Shown piece by piece: positions 17,396 through 25,646 of a DNA stretch of 64,000 nt. Source of the stretch: Mesorhizobium sp. Lineage in GTDB: Bacteria; Pseudomonadota; Alphaproteobacteria; Rhizobiales; Rhizobiaceae. Position 1 is the stretch's first letter; each line of letters begins with the position of its first letter. The position numbers were made by a program, and so were the translations under genes. The notes beneath the pieces are model-generated. The model did not search any database. It had not been told where the DNA came from and was given only the letters and a program-made list of their open reading frames with translations. The stretch covers positions 1 through 64,000 of the forward strand of contig SAQL01000031.1 of NCBI GenBank assembly GCA_004020645.1. Direction: 5' to 3'.

Positions 17396-17930
17396 TTTCG
17401 CCCTTCTTGTCGTCATGGCTGTGTGCTCACCGACGCTAGCTCAGGATGCCGACGCCTCTACTGCGCCGGCGCCGTTTACCGTGTCCAGGTCGGTTCAATT
17501 GCTTACCGGCGACACCTGGAGCGACGGAGACCGCGTCTTCCGCCTCTATGGCGTCCAGTCGTGCCTTAGAGGAACGACTGCCGAAGTGCCAGACGGCCAC
17601 AAAATCGATTGCGGAAACGCGTCCCTGGCACACTTGGCTGCCCTGTTTGGCGACGCGGAAGTTACGTGCCAGCCAATGGGCTACGCGCTCGACAAGGCTG
17701 TCTTTGTCGTGTGCGCGGCAGAGTTGGGTGGCGCGACAATCGATGTCGGCACGGCTCTCATATCGACGGGGTACGCTTTTGCCGCAACGACAACAAAGGG
17801 CGAGGCGCTCAATGGCAGCTACCTCGTCGCGGAAGTCAATGCCAAGAGGAAGCGCACAGGTTTATGGAACACAGCGTTTCAGCATCCAGTTCGATTGCTG
17901 CTGAAACAAGCCTCGGAGACAAAGAAATGA
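17382..17930 (+). CDS. Thermonuclease-fold (SNase-like) exported protein, probably inactive
   Basis: A 182-aa exported protein (signal peptide to about residue 20). Its body follows the staphylococcal nuclease fold: DGDRVFRLYGVQSC near the start, GTALISTGYAFA in the middle, then YLVAEVNAKRKRTGLW near the end. The nuclease Glu that normally follows the first strand (APE-type motif) and the second catalytic Arg (normally in a DRYGR motif) are absent, so it probably binds a ligand or partner rather than cutting DNA. It overlaps both neighbours and is in the operon divergent from virB. Confidence 0.65.
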   Translation: MKRTSFALLVVMAVCSPTLAQDADASTAPAPFTVSRSVQLLTGDTWSDGDRVFRLYGVQSCLRGTTAEVPDGHKIDCGNASLAHLAALFGDAEVTCQPMGYALDKAVFVVCAAELGGATIDVGTALISTGYAFAATTTKGEALNGSYLVAEVNAKRKRTGLWNTAFQHPVRLLLKQASETKK

Positions 17931-18091
17931 ACCGCGAGGACGAAACACACAAATATTATTATCCGGTAGAAGGCCGCACGGATGGCGCGATCGGCGGCGC
18001 TGTCGCCTTCATCGCGATCATCTTGGTGCCCGCAGGACTCTATGCCGCCTGGAACATCGTGGCAGCGTGGTTTTCAGCGCTGTTTTCCTAA
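17927..18091 (+). CDS. Small single-span membrane protein
   Basis: A 54-aa protein with an acidic/basic N-terminus (MNREDETHKYYYPVEGR) and one long hydrophobic helix (about residues 25-50). No family is recognised. ATG overlaps the stop of the SNase-like gene (ATGA), so it is the third gene of that operon. Its end overlaps the convergent gene by 4 bp. Confidence 0.6.
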   Translation: MNREDETHKYYYPVEGRTDGAIGGAVAFIAIILVPAGLYAAWNIVAAWFSALFS

Positions 18092-18432
18092 GCTTGAAAC
18101 GTCGTGAAGGATCGTAGCAGCTCGTGCAGATCTTCAATATCAACTTCGCACCAGTTGTGGCCTATCAACTGTCTGAAGTGAGCCGCCTTCATTTTCACTT
18201 CCGCAACATTGGCCACGGGCGCGGAGGCGGCACGCCGGCGCATGGCGGCTTCTTCCGCCATGACTGCGTCCAGCCGGCGGGCGATCAGGGTCGCGTCCAC
18301 CTCCTCGGCCTCCATCAGCCGCTTGCCGAGGCGCTCGACCATTGCCACGCTCCGACGATGTGCAGCGATGAGATTCGCGATCCCATCCGCCTTCGTTATC
18401 TCCCCGTTGCTACACATCAGCTGAATAGGCAT
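18088..18432 (-). CDS. Hypothetical helical protein
   Basis: A 114-aa soluble protein, largely helical and charged (HRRSVAMVERLGKRLMEAEE, then AAMRRRAASAPVANVAEVK). No domain recognised. ATG 18432 has GGGAG eight bases upstream; the longer frame to 18534 starts in low-quality sequence. It is divergent from the response regulator gene across about 140 bp that contain a 6-bp inverted repeat (GGGATG-n4-CATCCC, 18492-18507). Confidence 0.55.
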   Translation of the reverse strand: MPIQLMCSNGEITKADGIANLIAAHRRSVAMVERLGKRLMEAEEVDATLIARRLDAVMAEEAAMRRRAASAPVANVAEVKMKAAHFRQLIGHNWCEVDIEDLHELLRSFTTFQA

Positions 18433-18570
18433 CGTCCTACTCCCAGCGCACAACCGTCCGGCACTGATACATCTCGAGGTAGAATTTAATAGGGATGAGA
18501 CCATCCCGATTTTCGGCCGAACAATTCCGAACACTGGGCGAGGGGCGTCTGCGTGGAGGGATTAGCTTCA

Positions 18571-19200
18571 ATGTTTCGTGCACTCGTGATCGAAGATCAG
18601 ACGCTCATGCGGCTGGCGCTGATGAACGAAGTCCAAGCGAGCTTCGAAGATTGTAGTGTCCTGGGCGCCGAAACGCTGGAAATTGCGGCCGGCGAGCTTC
18701 AGAACAACAACTTCGACCTCGTCGTTATCGATCCCGGTCTGCCCGGCTTGGACCCAACCTCGCAGACTGACCGCATTGCTGTCGTCGACAAGATAGTGGA
18801 AGCCTCACCGAGCGCGATCCATGTTGTGGTCACTGGCTCTGACAACAGTTTCGAGGCCGAAGAATTCCGGCAGATCGGCGCGGCCGCCTACCTTGGCAAG
18901 ACCGGCCTTCCCCCAGGCGTATTCAGCGATGTGCTGGACGATATTTCCACGAACGGGTTCTCGTTGCGCCTCTCGCGCGTCGCCATGACAAAGCCCGACT
19001 ACCGCTATTCGGTGCTTACCCCGCGTGAGCAGGAAATCATCGACTTGATGGCGCACCGCGCACCTGGCGTGAAACGGAAGGAGATCTTTGCGGCCATGGC
19101 TGACCGGTTCGGTATCGATGCCGGGTCGGCCGAGAGATACTTCAAACAGGCCCGCGCAAAACTCATGAGGCAAGGCCACCCACTACCGCGGGGGCTTTGA
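18571..19200 (+). CDS. Response regulator with LuxR-like output domain
   Basis: A 209-aa protein. The receiver domain has the acidic pair (ALVIEDQ), the phospho-acceptor Asp54 in VVIDPGLPG and the Lys in AAYLGKTG. A linker leads to a C-terminal HTH resembling LuxR/NarL (LTPREQEIIDLMAHR at the start of the helix bundle) but with a longer loop and an unusual recognition helix. ATG 18571 has GGAGG ten bases upstream. It opens a four-gene operon that ends with a histidine kinase, its likely partner. Confidence 0.8.
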   Translation: MFRALVIEDQTLMRLALMNEVQASFEDCSVLGAETLEIAAGELQNNNFDLVVIDPGLPGLDPTSQTDRIAVVDKIVEASPSAIHVVVTGSDNSFEAEEFRQIGAAAYLGKTGLPPGVFSDVLDDISTNGFSLRLSRVAMTKPDYRYSVLTPREQEIIDLMAHRAPGVKRKEIFAAMADRFGIDAGSAERYFKQARAKLMRQGHPLPRGL

Positions 19201-19204
19201 TCCG

Positions 19205-19906
19205 ATGGTGTCGTTGACCGTTCATGGCATCAAGGTCCCCGTCGAACCACAGGAAGTTTCCCCCGTCATCTGGCAGGCGCTTCACAGTCAGACCTACGAG
19301 GCGAAAGAGGCGAAATGGATATCGAAGGCCGTCAAGCAGCGCGATCGCGTACTGGAGCTCGGTTCCGGCATTGGCATCATCACCGCCCTTATCGCAAAGA
19401 TCCCGGAAGTGAAGGTGTGGGCCTTTGAAGCGAACCCGGCAACAGCAGCTCTCGCCGAGCGCGTCATTGCCGCCAACGACCTCGAAAACGTCAGGTTTTC
19501 GCAAGGCATCCTCACGGCAGGGCCACCCCGCGCTTTTACGTTTTACGTTAGGGAAGACCTCTGGATGTCCTCCGTGGAAAGGAATCAGGGACCATATGAA
19601 CGGGAGCTGCTGATCGTCTCGGCAGACGTCGATCGCTTCATCGCGCGCCATGAGATCAATGTCCTCGTCATGGACATAGAAGGTGCTGAAAAAGAACTTC
19701 TGCAGCATGCGTCGCTGCCCGGCATCGAGCGCATCTTTCTTGAATTGCACGATCATCTCTACGGCCTTGAAGGCATCCGCCACATCACCCTGGCCCTGTC
19801 CGCCAAAGGCTTTGCTTACGATCCGCGTGGCTCTCGCGGCCCTTGCGTGCTCTTCGCCAAGAACGATGGACCCCGAGAATATGAGGACGCAGAAGATGTT
19901 GCGTAG
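19205..19906 (+). CDS. FkbM-family methyltransferase
   Basis: A 233-aa SAM-dependent O-methyltransferase. Motif I is VLELGSGIGIITALIA (about residues 48-63), followed by VWAFEANPATA, and the FkbM signature VLVMDIEGAEKELL near 155. FkbM enzymes methylate sugars and lipid head groups; the substrate here is unknown. It starts 4 bp after the response regulator, and its end overlaps the next gene. An FkbM enzyme inside a two-component operon is unusual. Confidence 0.8.
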   Translation: MVSLTVHGIKVPVEPQEVSPVIWQALHSQTYEAKEAKWISKAVKQRDRVLELGSGIGIITALIAKIPEVKVWAFEANPATAALAERVIAANDLENVRFSQGILTAGPPRAFTFYVREDLWMSSVERNQGPYERELLIVSADVDRFIARHEINVLVMDIEGAEKELLQHASLPGIERIFLELHDHLYGLEGIRHITLALSAKGFAYDPRGSRGPCVLFAKNDGPREYEDAEDVA

Positions 19907-20435
19907 TGTGCTTGCCTTTATCCTTGCGGTTGCTCTTCCGCTTGCCAGTGCCGCCGAGGACATGCCGGGCGATCCCAACAAACTGCGGATCGAAGATGCC
20001 TCCGGCAAGACCATCGCTGTTTTCACTGTGCAGCAACTGCAATCCGATTTTGAGCAACAGACCTATGACACGCGCACGCCCTGGACAAACGAACACGAAA
20101 CCATCGTGTACCGGGGTCCTCTGCTGGAATCGGTCCTTAAGCGAACCGGCCTGGCAAATGCCGCCGACCTCAAAATCATCGCTTACGACGACTTCGTTTC
20201 CGAAATTCACATGGACGAAATCCGGTCCTACAAGCCGATACTGGCGATTGAACGCAAATGCAGCGACAAAGACGGGTCGACTTGCTCCCCCGGTAAAGAT
20301 TTCCGGCCAATCAGTATGACCGAGAAAGGCCCGATCTTCATCGTCTGGCCTTTTGACCAGTTGCCGGCCTCATATGTCCCCGCAAGGAACTCCATCTGGG
20401 TCTTTTTTCCGGTGATCCTGCGTTCAGCACAATGA
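19896..20435 (+). CDS. Exported sulfite-oxidase-fold (molybdopterin-binding-like) protein
   Basis: A 179-aa exported protein (signal peptide to about residue 20). The sequence fits the small oxidoreductase molybdopterin-binding family: YRGPLLESVLKRTG, then IIAYDDFVSEI, PILAIER and GPIFIVWPFDQLP. Members of this size usually lack the residues to hold the cofactor and are thought to act as sensors or accessory proteins. ATG 19896 has GAGG upstream; ATG 19881 is an alternative. It overlaps the methyltransferase end by 11 bp and the kinase start by 4 bp, so a periplasmic sensory partner for the kinase is a reasonable inference. Confidence 0.7.
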   Translation: MLRSVLAFILAVALPLASAAEDMPGDPNKLRIEDASGKTIAVFTVQQLQSDFEQQTYDTRTPWTNEHETIVYRGPLLESVLKRTGLANAADLKIIAYDDFVSEIHMDEIRSYKPILAIERKCSDKDGSTCSPGKDFRPISMTEKGPIFIVWPFDQLPASYVPARNSIWVFFPVILRSAQ

Positions 20436-21736
20436 AGTCTCTGAGCGGCCGCCTATTCGCTGCTTTGCCGTATCTCGGCATGGCCCTGGCGCTCAGCCTG
20501 AGCGGCTGGACATTCGTCCAGTCAAACCGCTATCGTCAGGAGACGGATGCCATCCTCAATCAGACGTACGAGATCCAGTGGCGCGCAGCGCAAATTCGTG
20601 AACGACTTTTGCGGGTGTACGGATATCTGCGACTGGCCGACGAAACCGGCAAGCTTGATCCGGACATAGATCGGCAGATGGCGCTGGTAAGCGTTAACGT
20701 TGCGCAGCTGGAGAACCTTCCCTACCTACGTCGCTTTTTTCCCGATCACGAAACCGAGCTTTTAAACACAATCCGCCAGACGCTGGAGCAAAAAATCGCG
20801 CCGATCGTACAGAGTCGCACGGACTATTCTCGAGCGATCGACGACATGTCGAAACTGGAGCAGTCCATGTACGAGATTTCAAGCGCGACCGTCGATCACA
20901 GTATGACCTTGCAGCAGACCGCCAGCATTGACATTGCCGCTTCGCGCAACTGGTTCATCTTCGCGATTGCACTGGGCTTGGGCGCTACGCTTTATCTCAT
21001 TGTCTCTCAGCGTTATGCCTTCGTGCGACGCCGCGACCAGCATATGCGCTCGTTCGCCTCACTCTTCGCGCACATGACGCGTTCCCGGGTCACGGCCTTA
21101 CGGCTATTCCTCGATCGCGCCCGACCCGACAAGCCGCTAAGCGATGAAATGATCACCGCGGCGCGGGGCGCCGCAGCCGAGCTTGAATCCATCACCGACA
21201 GCTTGCTTCAAATCGCCTACGCACCACAAAATTCCCCCACTGTGCCGCTCGGCCAATTGCTCGAAGACCTCGCAAAAGATCGGCCTGGTGTTTTTCGGCT
21301 ATTGGTCGATTCCGCGGCGCGCGCTCAACCCGTTCCGGCAACGCCGTTACGGCTGCTAATTAATGAGCTAATAGACAATGCTCTGGCTGCCCTATCCGGC
21401 ATCGGAAACCCAGGGGTCGTCATCTCGGCGACTGTCAAGCGACGGCCCTTCCTGCTGCGTAGCTATTTGGTGTTTGAAGTCGCCGATAAGGGTGCAGGCA
21501 TGGCGCCTGCGATTGCTGAGAAAGCAACTGCCCCTTTCTTCTCCACGCGGGCCGGAAATCACACTGGTCTGGGACTGACCGCGTGTTCTCAAATGGCGTC
21601 GACCCTCAGAGGAAAGCTTATCGTCAGCAGTGTTCTCGGCCACGGAACGATCGTCCAGGTCAGAATTCCTGTAGTTTCATCGGCTGCCACGATCCGCTGG
21701 ACCATCCTTGGGAAAGCGCGACAATGGACACGATGA
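20432..21736 (+). CDS. Sensor histidine kinase
   Basis: A 434-aa membrane kinase. Two membrane helices (about residues 8-30 and 172-192) flank a helical periplasmic domain of about 140 residues. The putative phospho-His lies in FAHMTRSRVTAL near 213, which departs from the usual HE-RTPL box. The catalytic domain has the N box NELIDNALAAL, G1 ADKGAGMAP and G2 TGLGL. The start overlaps the preceding gene (ATGA). It is probably the partner of the response regulator at the head of the operon. Confidence 0.85.
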   Translation: MKSLSGRLFAALPYLGMALALSLSGWTFVQSNRYRQETDAILNQTYEIQWRAAQIRERLLRVYGYLRLADETGKLDPDIDRQMALVSVNVAQLENLPYLRRFFPDHETELLNTIRQTLEQKIAPIVQSRTDYSRAIDDMSKLEQSMYEISSATVDHSMTLQQTASIDIAASRNWFIFAIALGLGATLYLIVSQRYAFVRRRDQHMRSFASLFAHMTRSRVTALRLFLDRARPDKPLSDEMITAARGAAAELESITDSLLQIAYAPQNSPTVPLGQLLEDLAKDRPGVFRLLVDSAARAQPVPATPLRLLINELIDNALAALSGIGNPGVVISATVKRRPFLLRSYLVFEVADKGAGMAPAIAEKATAPFFSTRAGNHTGLGLTACSQMASTLRGKLIVSSVLGHGTIVQVRIPVVSSAATIRWTILGKARQWTR

Positions 21737-21820
21737 ATCGCGAAGCCGCAGCCGCTTATGATGGCACCGCTGGTGATCAAATGAGCGCCTGCGAGTCCAG
21801 TCCTGTCAGGAGAAGACGGG

Positions 21821-22357
21821 TTACCCCGGTGCGGGAACTTTATCGGAAAAGAGGAATGTCGCCGGGTCGAGTTTGAGCGCCTTGGCGATTGCCGCAATCG
21901 TGTCCACGCTGACATTTCCGTTTGCACGCTCCAGCTTCATGAACGTTGCCTCGGCCACGCCGATCAACTCTGCCATCTCATAGCGCAGCATATTGCGCCG
22001 TTTCCGTTCGGTGTTGATGATGTGGGCAAGGCGCTCGCGGATCGCGGTTTCGTCCAATCGGTGCGCCCACTCGGGGATTTTTTTGCCGCCGGCGAGCAAC
22101 TCGGCAATGGACATCTGCATGGCGCTTGCCATGAACTGCAGGGTTGTCAATGTGACATTGTTCTTTTGGCGCATCGTCTGGATGTAGGTGCGGTATGCAA
22201 GCCCTTGGCCTTCGACGGTTCGGAATAGCTCCGCCATACGAATATGGGGCAGGGCGCGCCTGGCTCTCTCGCGCTCCAGCGCCGTCGCGATGTTGGCGCG
22301 CAACGGATTGTCGACCACCCCTTGGTCATCTCGTTTCATAAATCGGTGTATTCGCAC
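21821..22357 (-). CDS. XRE-family regulator with duplicated HTH-like halves
   Basis: A 178-aa protein. The C-terminal half is a clear XRE helix-turn-helix (RYEMAELIGVAEATFMKLERANG, in overlapping short motifs, then IAAIAKALKLDPATFLF). The N-terminal half (residues 25-90) has a similar hydrophobic pattern (LTTLQFMASAMQMSIAELL), so the protein may hold two HTH units and bind asymmetric or paired sites. Start GTG 22357 has AAGG upstream. The conserved 17-bp motif lies 41 bp before it. It is the best candidate repressor for the T4SS palindrome. Confidence 0.75.
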   Translation of the reverse strand: MRIHRFMKRDDQGVVDNPLRANIATALERERARRALPHIRMAELFRTVEGQGLAYRTYIQTMRQKNNVTLTTLQFMASAMQMSIAELLAGGKKIPEWAHRLDETAIRERLAHIINTERKRRNMLRYEMAELIGVAEATFMKLERANGNVSVDTIAAIAKALKLDPATFLFSDKVPAPG

Positions 22358-22397
22358 GAACTTGCCTTTCGGTCTGCCCTTTTACGCGCTGGAAATC

Positions 22398-22414
22398 CAT
22401 AGTAAAGTATCATA
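22398..22414 (-). promoter_or_regulatory. Single copy of the T4SS operator motif
   Basis: Read on the minus strand this is ATGATACTTTACTATGG, matching 15 of 17 positions of the virB1 palindrome arm. It lies in the 83-bp gap between the XRE regulator (minus) and the exported protein at 22441 (plus), fitting autoregulation of the XRE gene. Confidence 0.55.
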
Positions 22415-22440
22415 TATCGCAGCGAAGAAGGGCTAGCACC

Positions 22441-23037
22441 GTGCTCAAATATCTCTTGATAGGCGCCACCGCTGTCGCAGGCGCTGCCTGTTTGCCGCCG
22501 GAATTACGGGCATCAGAATGGGGCTGTCAGGTTCTCCTGTGTCTGTCCGGTGACTGGCAGGGCACACGCTCGTGCCATCCTCCTGTCTATAGGTTGATAG
22601 CAGCGATGAAGGCTCCTGGCTTTAGCTGGCCGACATGTCCGCAAGCCAACTCCAGCGCCGCAAGATACGACAAGTATGAGGATTGTCCGTCCGGCTGGCA
22701 AGCGACCGGCCGGACCGACTCCGATCGGCCTGGGATGCGCGGCGAGCCGAACGTGTGCCAGATCAGGGCGGACAAGCTGACATTGCCCGCCATTCACACG
22801 AATGGTCGTTTCGGCCATGGTAACGACGCTGGTTCTCGACAGGTTCAGGTCGAAGTCGAGGGGAAACTTGTGCCGGCTGAGGTCCAGACGATCAGCAATG
22901 GCAGAGGGTCTTTCCCAGGAGACCGCTCCACGTTCTACGCCATCCCGCGAGCGCTGCGCGAAAAGCCCTGGTACATCGAATATGACGACGCGAACGGCAT
23001 CCGTCAGAAAAGCTGGTTCAATCTCAACATGCGATAA
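22441..23037 (+). CDS. Exported Cys-rich protein, probably conjugation-associated
   Basis: A 198-aa protein starting at GTG 22441 with a signal peptide to about residue 24. The mature part begins SEWGCQVLLCLS and has paired Cys (GTRSCHPP, PTCPQ, YEDCPSG, NVCQIR), pointing to a disulfide-rich periplasmic fold. I believe similar exported proteins with a GCQVLLCLS start occur in other conjugative regions, but cannot check this. It is divergent from the XRE regulator and shares the operator. Confidence 0.65.
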   Translation: MLKYLLIGATAVAGAACLPPELRASEWGCQVLLCLSGDWQGTRSCHPPVYRLIAAMKAPGFSWPTCPQANSSAARYDKYEDCPSGWQATGRTDSDRPGMRGEPNVCQIRADKLTLPAIHTNGRFGHGNDAGSRQVQVEVEGKLVPAEVQTISNGRGSFPGDRSTFYAIPRALREKPWYIEYDDANGIRQKSWFNLNMR

Positions 23038-23245
23038 GACTCCTCCGCGGTCAGTGTGACGGGCTCCAGCCATCGGAAAATCGACGTGGAATCGGGGTTT
23101 ATCGTCCCACGCTTGACGATCAGGCCTACCGAAGGCCGTGAAAAGGCCAGAAGCGTCCGTCTTTTTCGAAGCACCGGGCAAGAAATTGCGCCCTGGAAAT
23201 CTGGATTGTTGGCAACCCGGCTATTTCGCCGGTGACCAGAATGCC

Positions 23246-23264
23246 GCCTGAGCCTCGCTCAGGC
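23246..23264. terminator. Hairpin between convergent genes
   Basis: GCCTGAGC (23246-23253) and GCTCAGGC (23257-23264) form a perfect 8-bp stem with a 3-nt loop, followed by a T-rich stretch. It sits between the plus gene ending at 23037 and the minus gene ending at 23282, so it can serve both strands. Confidence 0.6.
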
Positions 23265-23281
23265 TTCCTCGGCTTATTCTC

Positions 23282-23740
23282 TCACTTCTTCGGCGTACAA
23301 TAGACACCTTCGGACTCCATGAGTACCACGCCGCCTTTCAACTCGCTCATCGCGCCGACCCATGCTTCCGAATAGGTGCGGCTGGCATCCACAGCCGTCA
23401 GCCAGAGAACACGATTATCGGCCAACTCAACCTTAACCTCCTGTTGCAGGGGACTGTCCTGCACGGTCTGCTGGTAGTGCCGCTTGATCCTGATGCGACC
23501 CACTCCGAACTCGACGACGTTGTCATCGTAATTAAGGAGGAAATCGGCATGGTCCTCGGTGGTCGTGCAACGGCCGTCACGCTCACAGATGATTTTCGCA
23601 GCCGTGTTGCAGTCCCATTTCAACGAAGCAGGCCACATCGGATTTCCCGTCCCAGATCTCTGCTTATCATTCTGGTCAGCCGCCATCGCGAGCGCACACG
23701 TGCTCATCAGTGCTGTTGTAAAAAGAGCCGCCTTTTGCAT
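23282..23740 (-). CDS. Exported protein of unknown function
   Basis: A 152-aa protein with a signal peptide (MQKAALFTTALMSTCALAMA). The mature part has Cys at WDCNTA, IICERDGRC and VYCTPKK and a beta-rich pattern (ADFLLNYDDNVVEFGVGRIR). No family recognised. ATG 23740 follows AAGGAAGG; the longer frame to 23869 has no signal peptide and is rejected. The small, exported, Cys-containing type matches its neighbours at 16784 and 22441, so it may belong to the same T4SS-linked set. Confidence 0.6.
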   Translation of the reverse strand: MQKAALFTTALMSTCALAMAADQNDKQRSGTGNPMWPASLKWDCNTAAKIICERDGRCTTTEDHADFLLNYDDNVVEFGVGRIRIKRHYQQTVQDSPLQQEVKVELADNRVLWLTAVDASRTYSEAWVGAMSELKGGVVLMESEGVYCTPKK

Positions 23741-23903
23741 CCTATCCTTCCTTGCGTTGCTAATGTCAGGCGCTATCGAGATCAAGTTGCGATCAAGCTG
23801 GGCGTACGAAGCGGTGACTTTGGAGACGGCCAACGTCGTCACAGCGGGCTGTGCGGCGATGTTCGTCAACGCCGCCCACCCCGGGCTTTCGTCAGATACC
23901 CCC

Positions 23904-23920
23904 TTGACACTATACTAGGG
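23904..23920 (+). promoter_or_regulatory. Third copy of the T4SS operator motif
   Basis: TTGACACTATACTAGGG matches the virB1 palindrome's right arm at 16 of 17 positions. It lies 87 bp before the ATG at 24007, in the gap between divergent genes. Confidence 0.5.
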
Positions 23921-24006
23921 ATTGTTGTGAGGCAAACGCCGGCAAGGGGCTTTTGTTGGTATTGGAAGTTCACAAGGGGAGGGGTCAGGGCGGAGGGAGG
24001 TGGTGT

Positions 24007-24327
24007 ATGCAGACAGCAGAGGCCGTTCATCTCTGGAAATACCAGGGCCAGAGAAGAGCCGATGCCGCGATTCGCCGATCACCGTCGGTATTGGCGATCA
24101 AGGCAATTGGATGGAGGGGCCCGCGCGCCTTCGCCGACCAGCTCAACTCCCTTCGCCTCGAGCTGGCAAGAGCAGACCTCGCGGAAAGGGTCGGCCGGAG
24201 TTGGGAGCGAACAATCTCGAAGAACATCGATGTGCAGCCAAGGCTCGAAACCCGGCCCGGCTACAGGCTCAACACCACGGTCGATCAAGACATCGTGTTT
24301 CGGGAGCCTACAAATCGTGAATCGTGA
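24007..24327 (+). CDS. Short ORF ending like TrbI/VirB10 (probable remnant)
   Basis: A 106-aa frame with a good ribosome site (GGAGGGAGG upstream of ATG 24007). The last about 40 residues, ISKNIDVQPRLETRPGY then RLNTTVDQDIVF, follow the conserved C-terminal end of TrbI/VirB10 channel proteins. The first 60 residues do not resemble the family. A whole TrbI is over 400 residues, so this is probably the 3' end of a lost second conjugation operon fused to other sequence. It may still be expressed, since a T4SS operator motif lies upstream. Confidence 0.45.
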   Translation: MQTAEAVHLWKYQGQRRADAAIRRSPSVLAIKAIGWRGPRAFADQLNSLRLELARADLAERVGRSWERTISKNIDVQPRLETRPGYRLNTTVDQDIVFREPTNRES

Positions 24328-24597
24328 GTGGGGATCGGCCTGGCAGCATAGCCACCCCTTGACCTATGACGAGGGGGAAGTTTGATTTCGAGCCCGATGT
24401 TTTTCCGCAAGATCTGGAACCCCACTGAAAGAGACAACTGCCGCGATGCGAGGGAAGCGGCTTCGAGCGTGATCGCACCCTCACAGAAGCAGCGAGCGTC
24501 CTGATGAAAGGCCGTAGCGCATGAAAAATTGCGAACCCGTCAGATCGACATGGCAACGTTCTGCTGTTGCCGGTCCGCCATCCAGAGGAAACATGAC

Positions 24598-24903
24598 ATG
24601 CTGAAGATGAGCCGTACTGCGCTTTACGAACTGGTCTGGTCGAGGCCTATGACAGAGATCGCACGCGAGTTCGGCATCCGCGACCAGCATGTCGCGCAGG
24701 CCTGCGATTATCATGATATCGCCAGACCGCGCGCCGGTCATTGGCAGAAGGTCAATCATGGCAAGGCAGTGGAAAGGGTTACTCTCAGCAACGACACTTT
24801 TTCTCCCGATGACATTGTCATCATCGACTCTGCGGGTTGGGAGATCGCCCCAGCATTGCAAGACACCGCCCACGAGACGGCAAGAAGGCCATCTGCGCCG
24901 TGA
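24598..24903 (+). CDS. Small protein with HTH-like motif, probably truncated
   Basis: A 101-aa frame beginning MLKMSRTALYELVWSRPM and continuing with TEIAREFGIRDQHVAQAC and HDIARPRAGHWQK. This pattern (LYELVWS.PM then FGISD..LAK) is found at the start of a widespread family of longer uncharacterised proteins on mobile elements, so this copy may be a truncated N-terminal domain. ATG 24598 is chosen; a weak AGAGGA stands upstream. Likely a DNA-binding helix-turn-helix; function unknown. Confidence 0.5.
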   Translation: MLKMSRTALYELVWSRPMTEIAREFGIRDQHVAQACDYHDIARPRAGHWQKVNHGKAVERVTLSNDTFSPDDIVIIDSAGWEIAPALQDTAHETARRPSAP

Positions 24904-25103
24904 TGCACCTCCTGGCCGCCTACACTGTTGCGTTGCTGGACTTCGAATGGGCGTAGCGCCTGCCGACCGGCGACCTAGCAATCGCTCCCTCTCCATTGCA
25001 ACTTAAAGTTGCATAAGATAGATTATGGAACTCGCAGGCAGTTCCCGAAGTGTTGCTCTCTCAGCAGGAGAATATCGGAAATCTGACAAAAAACTCTTGT
25101 CGA

Positions 25104-25646
25104 TCACATCAGTAATTCTGCGGTCGCGATTTCGTAGACGCTCTGATGGAAGGCCGTCATTTGCGTGTCGCGCTTCTTTGAATATCCGGGCCGAGCGTCC
25201 GCGATCGCTTCCCGCAAGACATGAATCTTGAATGCATGCCGCGTTTCGTCCCGGCTCTCGAGCCAGGCGACGATTCATTCGTATGTCAGATATCCGTCCA
25301 GAAATTCTTGCTCCTCGGTAAGCAGCGCGTCCGCGTACCGTTGTGGCGCGGCGAGAATGACAAGGAACTTATCCCACAGCCCTTTCGCAATGCCTTCATC
25401 ACCTCGCATTCGGTATCGTTCGATCTGCCGCGCCTTCCTGAGCGCCCGGATCTTGTTCTCGATTAGGAGGCCGCAGCGGCTCCCGCCATTTTCAAGCACG
25501 AGCTCGACATCGGTTTCGTCAAGCGAGCTTTCGTGGAGGCTTCGTCTCACTGATTTAATTGAAAACGGCTGGCTTATTCCGAAATGGCCAGCAACCGCGG
25601 TGATGAATTGCGGTTTTCGTGCCCGCCAGTTCGCAAAGGATGAGGT
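25104..25646 (-). pseudogene. PD-(D/E)XK nuclease-family gene, disrupted
   Basis: A minus-strand frame runs from 25646 to the stop at 25104 but is broken by an in-frame TGA at 25277-25275 and has no start codon after the TGA that precedes it. The protein reads FITAVAGHFGIS, then DETDVELVLENGG and LLIENKIRA (the D...E-x-K nuclease core), GYLTYE, stop, then IVAWLESRDETRHAFKI and DARPGYSKKRDTQMTAF. Sequence sense on both sides of the stop shows a real gene that has decayed. Such proteins are usually uncharacterised, some linked to restriction or defence. Confidence 0.65.

Noticed and set aside
19163..20026. 287-codon minus-strand frame over the FkbM gene
   Set aside because: Antisense shadow; the plus strand has clear methyltransferase motifs and coupled starts.
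21724..21876. Small plus frame after the histidine kinase
   Set aside because: It overlaps the 3' end of the XRE gene, has no ribosome site and low-complexity Arg-rich sequence.
25003..25278. 91-codon minus frame next to the broken nuclease gene
   Set aside because: It is another frame of the same pseudogene region; the homologous frame is the one broken by TGA.
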